This document shows, in pieces, positions 8,044-16,231 of a stretch of DNA of 64,000 bases. The notes under the pieces are model-generated. The model ran no database searches and had not been told where the DNA came from. It saw only the letters and a list, made by a program, of their open reading frames with translations. The position numbers and the translations under genes are program-made. How positions within the stretch are numbered: position 1 is the first letter of the stretch; every line of letters starts with the position of its first letter. The stretch comes from CAJBNH01 sp964447285. Lineage in GTDB: Bacteria > Myxococcota_A > UBA9042. The DNA lies in assembly GCA_964447285.1 (NCBI GenBank), contig CAYURO010000004.1, positions 62,001-126,000 on the forward strand, read 5' to 3'.

Positions 8044-9390
8044 TCAAGAGACGGGACCCGCGGCATGGCCGTCCTTGCCGTCGAACAGCGTCTCGACAAA
8101 AAGATCCGCATCAAAATCGCGCAGATCCTGCATCCGCTCGCCCACGCCCACCAGCTTGACCGGCAGCTTCAAGGCTTCGGCGATCGCCAGCACCACGCCG
8201 CCCTTTGCGGTACCGTCCAGCTTGGTCAGGGCGATACCGGTGACGTCGATGGCCTCGCGAAAGAGTTCGGCTTGCTTCACGGCGTTCTGCCCCATGGTGG
8301 CGTCCAGGACCAGCAGCACCTCGTGCGGCGCTCCCGCCTGCGCCTTTGCGGCGACCCGGCCCACTTTGCGTAGTTCTTCCATCAGGTTGCTGTTCGTGTG
8401 CAAACGCCCGGCGGTGTCGATGATCACCAAATCCGCTCCGTCCGTCTTGGCCTTCTCGATGGCGGCAAAAACCACGCTGGCCGGGTCGGCGTTCTCCTTG
8501 CCGCGGAACAGCTCGACGCCGGCGCGCTGGCACCACACTTCCAGCTGGTCGACCGCCGCCGCGCGGAAGGTGTCGGCGGCGGCCACGATGACCTTGCGGC
8601 CCTCAGCGGCATAGCGGTGTGCGAGCTTGCCAATCGTCGTCGTCTTGCCCGAGCCGTTGACGCCCACCACCATCAACACCGCGGGCCCGTTATCGTTCTC
8701 GACCTGCAGCGGCCGCTCATCGACGGACCGCAAGATCTCCAGCGACTTCTGGCGCAGCGTCTTCCAGACGTGTTCAGTGTCTTCCAGCTCCTTGCGCGAA
8801 GACGCCACCTTCAGCGCGTCCAGCAGCCGGTCGGCAGTCTTCACACCCAGATCCGCGCGGTACAACACCTCTTCGATCTCGGTCAGCAGTGCTGCGTCGA
8901 TCTGCTTGCCTTGAAACAGCTTGCCCAGCCTCGCTACAAAGCCCTCGGACCGCGTCTTGGACAGCCCGGCCTCCAGATAGGCACGCTGCTCCCCATCATC
9001 CGCTTGCGGGGTGCGGACTTGCGAACGACGGGTCGCCGCATCCTCGAGCTCGCGGCGGGTCTGCTGATCCAGATCGAACGAATCCAGCCGCTTCAGCTCG
9101 CCGTCGGCGCCCACCTTCACGCCGCCACGGGCCGCACGCCGCAAGGCCCTGGCCGCTTGACGCGCTTCGTCGCTCGGGACATCGACTTCAACCACGGGTG
9201 CCGTCTTGGGGGTCTCGTCCGGCGGTGCGACGCCGCCGGACTTCGACTTCAGCATCGCGTAGGCGGCGATCGCCGCACCGACCAGTACAGCAAGGCCGAT
9301 CGCCAAGCCGGTCGAGTCAACGGCGCCGTCCGTGGCGGCCTGGGCGGGAAGAAGCGGCAAAGAGACAAAGAGTTGCAGAGAGTCGAGCAT
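8044..9390 (-). CDS. ftsY: Signal recognition particle receptor FtsY
   Basis: A 448-residue SRP GTPase that docks ribosome-nascent-chain-SRP complexes at the membrane. It shows the NG domain with G1 GVNGSGKTTT (about residues 240-250), DTAGR, and TKLDGTAKGG. The N-terminus carries its own transmembrane helix (about 28-47) followed by a charged A-domain, unlike the amphipathic anchor of E. coli FtsY but common in deltaproteobacteria. The frame runs to 9615 upstream, but ATG 9390 places the membrane helix near the N-terminus and leaves room for the divergent biotin carboxylase promoter. Confidence 0.95.
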   Translation of the reverse strand: MLDSLQLFVSLPLLPAQAATDGAVDSTGLAIGLAVLVGAAIAAYAMLKSKSGGVAPPDETPKTAPVVEVDVPSDEARQAARALRRAARGGVKVGADGELKRLDSFDLDQQTRRELEDAATRRSQVRTPQADDGEQRAYLEAGLSKTRSEGFVARLGKLFQGKQIDAALLTEIEEVLYRADLGVKTADRLLDALKVASSRKELEDTEHVWKTLRQKSLEILRSVDERPLQVENDNGPAVLMVVGVNGSGKTTTIGKLAHRYAAEGRKVIVAAADTFRAAAVDQLEVWCQRAGVELFRGKENADPASVVFAAIEKAKTDGADLVIIDTAGRLHTNSNLMEELRKVGRVAAKAQAGAPHEVLLVLDATMGQNAVKQAELFREAIDVTGIALTKLDGTAKGGVVLAIAEALKLPVKLVGVGERMQDLRDFDADLFVETLFDGKDGHAAGPVS

Positions 9391-9593
9391 GTCGTCGCAG
9401 GCCTTGTTGGGCGGGGCGTGTTCGGGCGACCCGGGCGTTCGGAGGGCCAGCAAGGTAGGTCGACTCCCGTGGCAATTCAAGCGCTGGTGAACGGTTCCGC
9501 GTCCTGATGTCGCGCACTCGTTGACAGCGAACCTCGCGCATCGGCAGGATACCGCCCGCTTTCCCCCCCAACACTGCGCCAAGGAGCCCCCCG

Positions 9594-11081
9594 TTGCACA
9601 AGGTGCTGATCGCAAACCGTGGCGAAATCGCCTGTCGCGTCATCCGGGCCTGCAAGGAGCTGGGGCTGCCGTCCGTCGCCGTCTACTCGGATGCGGACGC
9701 CCAGTCCCGTCACGTGTGGCTTGCCGACGAAGCCGTGCGAGTGGGTCCTGCCGCATCGGCCGAGTCCTACCTTTCCGGCCCGCGCATCTTGCAGGCAGCC
9801 AAGGACACTGGGGCGACGCTGATCCACCCAGGCTACGGATTCCTCAGTGAGAACGCTTCCTTTCGGGAGCAGTGCGACGCCGCCGGAGTCACCTTCGTAG
9901 GGCCCGGCAGCTACGCGATGCGCCAGATGGGCATCAAGACGTTGGCCCGCGACACCATGAAGGCGGCAGGCGTTCCGGTCGTGCCGGGCTCTGAGGGCCC
10001 CCTGCGAGACTTCGACGAGGCCCGCCGCGTCTGTCTGGAGATCGGCTACCCCGTCATGCTGAAGGCGGCGGCGGGCGGCGGCGGGCGTGGCATCCGACTG
10101 GTTCAGGCCGAGCGCGAACTGGAAGCGGCGTTCGACGGCGCCAGACGGGAGGCGGCAGCGTGGTTTAGCGATCCGACCGTGTATATCGAAAAGGCCATCG
10201 TTCGACCGCGCCACATCGAGATCCAAGTGCTGGCCGACAGCCATGGCAACACCGTGCATCTGTTCGACCGCGAGTGCTCGGTGCAGCGCCGCAACCAGAA
10301 GATCATCGAAGAGTCGCCGGCTCCCGGGCTGTCGAACCAGACCCGGTTGGCCATGGGAGAGGTCGCCGTTCAAGCGGCGCGTGCGGTGCAGTATGTGGGC
10401 GCGGGGACAATCGAATTTCTGGTCGATCCCGATGAGCGCTTCTACTTCATGGAGATGAACACCCGCCTGCAGGTCGAGCACCCGGTCACCGAGCTCGTCA
10501 CGGGCGTGGATCTGGTGGTCGAGCAGCTGCGCATCGCGATGGGCCAGCCCATGTCGATCTCGCAAGAGACGCTGTCGCAGCGCGGCCACGCCATCGAGTG
10601 CCGGGTGTACGCCGAAGATCCGTCTCGCGGTTTTCTGCCTTCTCCCGGACCCTTGCGCGTGTATCGTCCGCCCATTGGTCCCGGCATACGGGTGGACGAC
10701 GGCGTGGTCGAGGGCGACGTGGTCTCGAACCATTACGACGCGATGATCGCCAAGCTGAGCGCATGGGCGTCGGATCGCCCCGCCTGCATCGGGCGAATCC
10801 GTGCGGCGCTGAACACGTTCGAGATCGGCGGCATCCAGCACAACATCGAGCATCTGCTGCAGGTTCTGGGCAGCGAGCGCTTCGTTGCCGGACGCTATGA
10901 CACCGGCATCGTGAGCACGTTGCCGCCACTGCACAGCGACCCGGAGGAGGACGAGCTCGCCGAGGCGCTTGCCGTGCTGCTTCACGACCGCCAGCGCCGC
11001 CAGACCGTGCTGACCCAACCCGCCGCCGACGAGTCCGCCTGGGCCCGCGCCGCGCGCCAAGCTGGCCTGCGCACCCGTTAG
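9594..11081 (+). CDS. Biotin carboxylase subunit of an acyl-CoA carboxylase
   Basis: A 495-residue ATP-grasp enzyme that carboxylates biotin with bicarbonate and ATP. Motifs are KVLIANRGEIACR at the N-terminus, the Gly-rich AAAGGGGRGIR loop, HIEIQVLAD, DRECSVQRRNQK and EMNTRLQVEHPVTE, all typical of AccC/PccA-type carboxylases. Translation starts at TTG 9594, eight bases after AAGGAG. The biotin carrier gene follows after 27 bases. No carboxyltransferase gene is nearby, so the substrate (acetyl-, propionyl-, methylcrotonyl-CoA or pyruvate) is undetermined. A TTGACA lies at 9521-9526 with no good -10 at standard spacing. Confidence 0.92.
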   Translation: MHKVLIANRGEIACRVIRACKELGLPSVAVYSDADAQSRHVWLADEAVRVGPAASAESYLSGPRILQAAKDTGATLIHPGYGFLSENASFREQCDAAGVTFVGPGSYAMRQMGIKTLARDTMKAAGVPVVPGSEGPLRDFDEARRVCLEIGYPVMLKAAAGGGGRGIRLVQAERELEAAFDGARREAAAWFSDPTVYIEKAIVRPRHIEIQVLADSHGNTVHLFDRECSVQRRNQKIIEESPAPGLSNQTRLAMGEVAVQAARAVQYVGAGTIEFLVDPDERFYFMEMNTRLQVEHPVTELVTGVDLVVEQLRIAMGQPMSISQETLSQRGHAIECRVYAEDPSRGFLPSPGPLRVYRPPIGPGIRVDDGVVEGDVVSNHYDAMIAKLSAWASDRPACIGRIRAALNTFEIGGIQHNIEHLLQVLGSERFVAGRYDTGIVSTLPPLHSDPEEDELAEALAVLLHDRQRRQTVLTQPAADESAWARAARQAGLRTR

Positions 11082-11108
11082 AAGCCGCCGTCGCCGAAAG
11101 GAATTGTC

Positions 11109-11630
11109 ATGCCTACGGAGTACCTGCTCGAACACGGCACGCACCACAAGTCGGTCACGGTCATGGAGGACCACGGCGACCGCGCCGTCGTGCAGGTCGG
11201 TGACCGTCGGCTGGAAGTGACGTTGCGCACGCTGCCGGACGGCCGCATCGCCGTCAGCCAAGACGACCAGCGGCGGCTGTACCGAACCTTCCGCGCGGGA
11301 GAAGAGACCGTCGTGGTGCGGGGTTGGACCCAACACGCCTTCAAGCTGACCGACGCGCGCGAGCGCTGGCTGCACGGCACGGGCGGACGGCATGGCGACG
11401 GCAGTGGCCGCGTGACGGCCTCGATGCCGGGCCGAGTGGTGCGGTTGTCGGTCGCGGTTGGCGACATCGTGGACCCTGGCACCGTGGTCGCCGTGCTCGA
11501 GGCGATGAAGATGGAAAACGACGTGCGGACGGTGGGTGGCGGGCGCGTGACGGCCATCGCTGTGCGCGAGGGTGTAGCCGTCGAGTCCGGAGCCCTGTTG
11601 GTTCAGTTGGAACCGGTCGAAGCCGAGTAG
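11109..11630 (+). CDS. Biotin carboxyl carrier protein
   Basis: 173 residues. The C-terminal biotinyl domain carries EAMKMEN with the biotinylated Lys at residue 134, followed by the usual second half-barrel (VREGVAVESGALLVQLE). The N-terminal 90 residues are beta-rich (YLLEHGTHHKSVTVMEDHG) and resemble the BT domain that docks carrier to carboxylase in propionyl/methylcrotonyl-CoA carboxylases, here on a separate chain. It sits directly downstream of the biotin carboxylase gene and serves as its partner. Confidence 0.9.
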   Translation: MPTEYLLEHGTHHKSVTVMEDHGDRAVVQVGDRRLEVTLRTLPDGRIAVSQDDQRRLYRTFRAGEETVVVRGWTQHAFKLTDARERWLHGTGGRHGDGSGRVTASMPGRVVRLSVAVGDIVDPGTVVAVLEAMKMENDVRTVGGGRVTAIAVREGVAVESGALLVQLEPVEAE

Positions 11631-11677
11631 TTGCCTTCCGCATCCCCCCTTGCCTGCCGCAGAGGCGCGAGAACCCC

Positions 11678-12640
11678 ATGACTTCCCCCCTAGAAACCGC
11701 CGACGAGGTCGCGTCGCTGACCGAGTTCGTCGAGGTCCGCTTCAGTCTGCCCGCGACGGTGTTGCCGCTGCTGGAGCCCGTGCTGTGGACGCTGTCGCCG
11801 GGAGGCATCCTGACCGAGGACGCAGGAACCCTTGGCGCGCGCGACCTTCCAGCCGGCGACTGTCGAGTTGCCGTGTACGTCGCCCCTGCCGACCTGCCGA
11901 CCACGCTGGAACAGCTGCGCGCGGCTCTGGCCCGCCACGGCGCCCCGTTTGCCCCGCACCTGCAAGACATCGAGCGTCAAGACTGGAATCGTGTGTGGAA
12001 GGCCCATTTCCATGCGTTCGATATGGGTCGTCGCCTCCGGATCGTGCCGGAATGGGAGCAGCAGGCCGACGCGCTGGCCCTTGCCGCGGCATCGGTGGAG
12101 CGTGTGTCGATTTCGATTGACCCCGGCATGGCGTTTGGTACGGGCACCCACGAGACCACCCGGCTGGCGCTGTGCACGGTAGAGGCATGGGCCGATGCTG
12201 CCCTCGGTGCGGGCGAAAACCTGCATCAACAGCGCGTGTTGGACGTGGGTACCGGCAGCGGCATTCTGGCCATCGAGGCAGTTCTGCTGGGGGCGGGCTC
12301 TGCGGTCGGTACCGAGAACGATGCGGAGGCCCTGGAAAACGCAGCGGTGAACTTGCGGTTGAACGGCGTGGCGGACCGCGTGCGGCTGCTGCACTGCGAA
12401 AATCCCTCCGGCTTGGGGCAGTTCGAGCTCGTGATCGCCAACATCATCTCCAGCGTGCTGCTTGAGCTGCTGCCGCATCTGGTCGCCGCAACGGCGCCAA
12501 ACGGCGTGCTGGTGTTGTCGGGCATCCTGTATCGCGAGGTCGATGACGTGCGGGACGCCTTTGTGGCCGCCGGTCTGACGTGGCTGGAGACCCAACGCGA
12601 CGGCGAGTGGTGCTCGCTGCGGCTGAGGGCGCCCGCTTGA
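11678..12640 (+). CDS. prmA: Ribosomal protein L11 methyltransferase
   Basis: A 320-residue SAM-dependent methyltransferase that trimethylates ribosomal protein L11. The N-terminal substrate-recognition domain is followed by FGTGTHETTRL, the SAM-binding VLDVGTGSGILAIEA, an acidic GTENDAEAL and the ANIISSVLLEL motif. ATG 11678 matches the usual PrmA length; the longer frame overlaps the carrier gene. Its TGA overlaps the TTG start of rsmE (sequence TTGA at 12637-12640), implying translational coupling. Confidence 0.92.
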   Translation: MTSPLETADEVASLTEFVEVRFSLPATVLPLLEPVLWTLSPGGILTEDAGTLGARDLPAGDCRVAVYVAPADLPTTLEQLRAALARHGAPFAPHLQDIERQDWNRVWKAHFHAFDMGRRLRIVPEWEQQADALALAAASVERVSISIDPGMAFGTGTHETTRLALCTVEAWADAALGAGENLHQQRVLDVGTGSGILAIEAVLLGAGSAVGTENDAEALENAAVNLRLNGVADRVRLLHCENPSGLGQFELVIANIISSVLLELLPHLVAATAPNGVLVLSGILYREVDDVRDAFVAAGLTWLETQRDGEWCSLRLRAPA

Positions 12641-13380
12641 GGCAGCTCTACCACCCCCTACCCAGCGACCCAACGCAGCCGTTTCCAGTCGCATCGGAAG
12701 TTCGGCACCGTCTGGAGCGCGTGTTGCGGCTGCCCCAAGGTGCCCGGCTGGTGGTCGCCGACGGCTCTGGCCGGCGGTTGCCGGTGCGCTGGCACGTCGA
12801 CCATTTCGAGGTCGATGGTCCGTTGCAGTCATCGCCCGACCGTCCCTGGATCGAGCTGGGCATCGGTCTGGTCAAGGGTGACCGCTGGGAGTGGCTGGTC
12901 GAAAAGTGCGTGGAAGCCGGCGTAGACCGTCTGGTTCCGCTGCAGCTGGACCACTGCGTGGTGCGCATCGACCCGTCCCGAGCCGCGGACAAGGTCCAGC
13001 GCTGGCAAGCGGTCGCCATCGAGGCCTTTGAGCAGTGCGGGCGCGATCGACTGCCCCAGGTTCAACCGCCTGCCAAGCTGGATGTCTGGCTGGGTTCTCT
13101 CGGCGACGCCATCCTGTGCGCCTGCGACGAGACCGGTCCGCCGACGTCGTTGCTGCATCTGGTGCAGGACAGGCAGCCAGCCCGGCTCGCCCTGCTGGTA
13201 GGGCCGGAAGGCGGGCTTGCCACGGCGGAGCAGACGCGCGCTCGGACCGCCGGTGCGGTGGCGGTCACCCTCGGTCCACATGTGCTGCGTGCGGAGACGG
13301 CAGCGATGATCGCCGTGGCGATCGCCAGAGCCGCGTTTCACGACGGTCTTGCCATCGACCAGCCCAACCTGCTTGGATGA
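12637..13380 (+). CDS. rsmE: 16S rRNA m3U1498 methyltransferase
   Basis: A 247-residue SPOUT-family enzyme. It has an N-terminal PUA-like domain (RQLYHPLPSD, RLPQGARLVVADGSG) and the C-terminal knotted SAM fold with KGDRWEWLVEKCVEAGVDRLVPL, LLVGPEGGL and LGPHVLRAETAA, the diagnostic RsmE motifs. The TTG start at 12637 overlaps the prmA stop; an in-frame start at 12580 lies inside prmA and adds residues not in the family. prmA-rsmE is a common conserved pair. Confidence 0.92.
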   Translation: MRQLYHPLPSDPTQPFPVASEVRHRLERVLRLPQGARLVVADGSGRRLPVRWHVDHFEVDGPLQSSPDRPWIELGIGLVKGDRWEWLVEKCVEAGVDRLVPLQLDHCVVRIDPSRAADKVQRWQAVAIEAFEQCGRDRLPQVQPPAKLDVWLGSLGDAILCACDETGPPTSLLHLVQDRQPARLALLVGPEGGLATAEQTRARTAGAVAVTLGPHVLRAETAAMIAVAIARAAFHDGLAIDQPNLLG

Positions 13381-13693
13381 CGCCGTTTTCCGAGACGCGC
13401 TTTGTCGAGATCGGCCGTCCGCAGCAAGCCCCCGGCACGTTGTCCGCATTTGCGCAGCCAAACGCAATACCGCAAGGCATTCGCCAGCCTTTGACTCCGC
13501 GAGTCAGGTGTTCCGTCGACCTGTGGATGCATTCGCACAAGCGCCTGAAATTACCTGACAACGTCCGATCACAAGCGGCCGAAAGCAAATCCCCAGCAAC
13601 CAAGCATTGATCGTCCGCAGCGGCCTGAGGTAAGGTGGCGATCCGGCCCACAAGGGCTGCCGCGAACGAAACCCAACGATTCCAAGGACTTGC
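13381..13693. other. Intergenic region upstream of the murein endopeptidase gene
   Basis: This 313-base gap has no convincing gene on either strand. A weak promoter-like pair (TTGATC at 13607, 18 bases, TAAGGT at 13631) lies about 58 bases before the GTG start at 13694. Confidence 0.3.
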
Positions 13694-14776
13694 GTGATTT
13701 CACCCACCACCACCTCTCTGATGCCGCACGTGTTCGGGCGTCCGCTCGAGCACTTCCAGCGCATCTTGGGGCTGATGGCGATGGGCACGCTGCTCCTCTG
13801 GTCTGCCGCCGCCAGCGCCCAGCCGCGCCGCGCCGCCGCTGAACCCGAAGACGCTGAGCTGATCATCCAGGACTCCGACGGCATCGATGCCAAGGCCGCA
13901 TCGGAGCTGCAGCTTCCCGTCGGCACGAACCTACGCGAGCTTGAGTTTGCTGGCGACGATGACCTTGACACCCCCTTGGCCACCACGACGGCTGCAACGA
14001 CGGAGCCAGCGAAGGGCTACGTCCGCACGCGCACCAGCTTGGCCACCTACAACGCCAAGGCCGGCGACACCTTGCGGAACATCGCCTACCGGTATTGCAC
14101 CTCACCCGCCGCGATTGCCGCCGTGAATGCCCTGCCCTTCGACCCCTCGTCCGATGCTCCCGTGCGCCCCGGCACGAAGGTCAAGGTGCCGCTGGCATTC
14201 GGAGCGCCGTCGGGCCTTCCCAATGCCGTGCAGCTGCTGACGGGACCGGGAGTCGTCTCTGGCAAGCCCGACAGCAACTGGGGGCGCCCCGAGACCGTCG
14301 AGATGTTCCGCAGGACTTTCCGCGAGATGCAGAAGCGCTGGCCGACCCGCCATCCCCTGCTCGCAGGTTCTCTTTCTCGCACCAAGGGCGGCCGGCTTGG
14401 CCACCACAAGTCGCACCGCTCAGGTCAGGACATCGACATCGGCTACCCGACGCTCGAGTCGAACCGCAAGCAGTGGGGCCGTCCGGGTCTGGGCGAGATC
14501 GACTACCAGCGCCTGTGGTTCCTGATCGACTCGCTCGAGCGCACCGGTCTGATGGCCGCGGTCTACATGAGCCCGGACATCCAGCGTCGGCTGCACGCTT
14601 ATGCCAAGAAGCAGGGCGAACCGCTGGAGCGCTTGGACATCCTGTTGCAATACCCGCCCAGCCCGGCACGCGGCGGCACGCTGATTCGTCAGTCGCCCGG
14701 CCACCGCGACCACGTGCACATTCGGCTCATTACGCCGACCGACGTGCGGACGCTGGTGCGCGAGCGGGACACCTGA
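13694..14776 (+). CDS. LysM-containing M74 (MepA-like) murein endopeptidase
   Basis: 360 residues from GTG 13694 (an ATG at 13721 is also possible). A signal peptide (AAASA end, about residue 42) is followed by a LysM-like peptidoglycan-binding module (about 118-166: YNAKAGDTLRNIAYRY to PGTKVKVPL). A C-terminal penicillin-insensitive murein endopeptidase domain follows. Zinc ligands of the LAS family are visible: H241-x6-D248 (HRSGQDID) and H340-V-H342 (GHRDHVHIRL). It should cleave cross-links between stem peptides in the periplasm. E. coli MepA lacks LysM, so this is a fused version. It is monocistronic. Confidence 0.85.
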   Translation: MISPTTTSLMPHVFGRPLEHFQRILGLMAMGTLLLWSAAASAQPRRAAAEPEDAELIIQDSDGIDAKAASELQLPVGTNLRELEFAGDDDLDTPLATTTAATTEPAKGYVRTRTSLATYNAKAGDTLRNIAYRYCTSPAAIAAVNALPFDPSSDAPVRPGTKVKVPLAFGAPSGLPNAVQLLTGPGVVSGKPDSNWGRPETVEMFRRTFREMQKRWPTRHPLLAGSLSRTKGGRLGHHKSHRSGQDIDIGYPTLESNRKQWGRPGLGEIDYQRLWFLIDSLERTGLMAAVYMSPDIQRRLHAYAKKQGEPLERLDILLQYPPSPARGGTLIRQSPGHRDHVHIRLITPTDVRTLVRERDT

Positions 14777-14821
14777 GCCAATTCTCCGCAAACTCAGCAA
14801 ACACGCCATCGGTCCTCAGGA

Positions 14822-16042
14822 TCATCGCGTTCTTGTTTGCCCGGATCTGATGCCTGAGGCGAGCTCGCCCGTCGCCAGCCAGACCTTCAGGCCGCCGTTG
14901 TCGATGGCGCAAAGCTCCACTTCCTGAAACGGCAACACCCGCGCCAGTTCCCGCTCCGGAACCAGTACGGCCGCTCGCCACCCGCCGCAGCGTCGCGCCA
15001 GCACGGCCCCCAGTCGCTCATACAGGCGCCGTGCCGCGTTGCGCCCACCCAGCCGCTGGCCGTACGGGGGATTGGTCACAACAAAGCCGGGCCCGACAGA
15101 CTCGAACCGCTGCGCTGCCATCTCCGCGTCCAGCCAAGTGATCCGGTCCGCGACGCCAGCCCGCTGTGCGTTGCGACGGGCGACCTGCAACACCTCGGGG
15201 TCGATGTCACCGCCGACGAGCCGCACCGAACCGTCATCCCGTTCCGCGCCCCCCTGAACCGACGGCACAGATAAGTGACGGATTCTCCAGTAGTCTACAC
15301 AGTACTCACCCAGATCGTGCGGGAGGTCTCTCCCCCACAGCGCCGCCTCGACCAGCGCCGTTCCGCTGCCGCACATCGGGTCCCAAACCGTGCCTTCACC
15401 GTGATAGCCGATCGCCCGCAGCATCGCCGCCGCCACGGTCTCGCGCATGGGCGCCGGGCCCGCTTCCAACCGATAGCCTCGCAAGTGCAGGGGCTTGCCG
15501 CCGGCATCCACCGACAGCGAACAGCTGCGTCCGTTCAATCTCGCCACCAGTGCCACATCGTCGGGTGCCTCGGTCACGGCCGACGCCACCACCCGGTCAG
15601 CACGGAAACGCTCGCCCAAGGCACGCATCAACTCTGCTTGCACCCAGCGAATTCGATCGGAGGGTGCTCCTTGCGCCGAGAGCCTCAGGGCGATTCTGGT
15701 CGGGTCGGCGGGCAGCACATTCCACGGCACACGATCGAGGAGCCCGCGGACGCTCGCCGGGTCTTCGACGCGCCCCTCGGCCATGCGCACCAGTACGCGC
15801 GAAGCAATCCGCAACTGCCGCACGATCGTTGCCAACTGCTCGAGTTTTAATTGGAATTCCGCCCCGCCCTCTACCTCACGCGACTCGAGGCCCAGGTCCC
15901 GAAGCTCTTGGGTGACCCATGGCTCAAATCCGGGCGCCGCGACAGCAAAGCACGTCGGGGCGACGGAAGCGTTGCGGTTGTGATGGCGGCGGTCGTCCAT
16001 GCCCCTCGCGTGGCCCTCCGGGGCGGCCGTTTCCTTCGTCAC
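14822..16042 (-). CDS. THUMP-domain class I rRNA (guanine-N2-) methyltransferase
   Basis: 406 residues from GTG 16042, or 392 from ATG 16000. A THUMP RNA-binding region (about 30-170) is followed by a Rossmann methyltransferase with DPMCGSGTALVEAALWG and the catalytic NPPYGQRLGG near residue 324. This matches the N-half of E. coli RlmL and the YpsC/RlmK-like family modifying 23S rRNA guanine N2. The exact target base is not certain. The gene ends just after the convergent endopeptidase gene and is divergent from the caspase-like lipoprotein. Confidence 0.85.
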   Translation of the reverse strand: MTKETAAPEGHARGMDDRRHHNRNASVAPTCFAVAAPGFEPWVTQELRDLGLESREVEGGAEFQLKLEQLATIVRQLRIASRVLVRMAEGRVEDPASVRGLLDRVPWNVLPADPTRIALRLSAQGAPSDRIRWVQAELMRALGERFRADRVVASAVTEAPDDVALVARLNGRSCSLSVDAGGKPLHLRGYRLEAGPAPMRETVAAAMLRAIGYHGEGTVWDPMCGSGTALVEAALWGRDLPHDLGEYCVDYWRIRHLSVPSVQGGAERDDGSVRLVGGDIDPEVLQVARRNAQRAGVADRITWLDAEMAAQRFESVGPGFVVTNPPYGQRLGGRNAARRLYERLGAVLARRCGGWRAAVLVPERELARVLPFQEVELCAIDNGGLKVWLATGELASGIRSGQTRTR

Positions 16043-16060
16043 TTCCGGGTCCTTGCGGGT

Positions 16061-16089
16061 TTGACGCTACTGCCCCCGGTCGGTAGACT
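16061..16089 (+). promoter_or_regulatory. Sigma70-type promoter of the caspase-like lipoprotein gene
   Basis: TTGACG, 17 bases, TAGACT. It gives a leader of about 135 bases before ATG 16232 and lies in the divergent intergenic region. Confidence 0.5.
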
Positions 16090-16231
16090 TCAGCGGCCGT
16101 TGCTGCGCCTTGTTCCAGCGGTGGATCAGGGCGGCGCCCCCCTGTCAGGACGGCCAGCGAGTCCGGCTCCGCTCCTCCGTTTCCCCAGACATCCCAACCG
16201 GGTGTCCAACCGAGCTGCCACGAGGCCCCCC

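Noticed and set aside
13265..13651. Minus-strand ORF of 128 codons over the end of rsmE and the following gap
   Set aside because: Most of it is antisense to rsmE, with no recognisable features.
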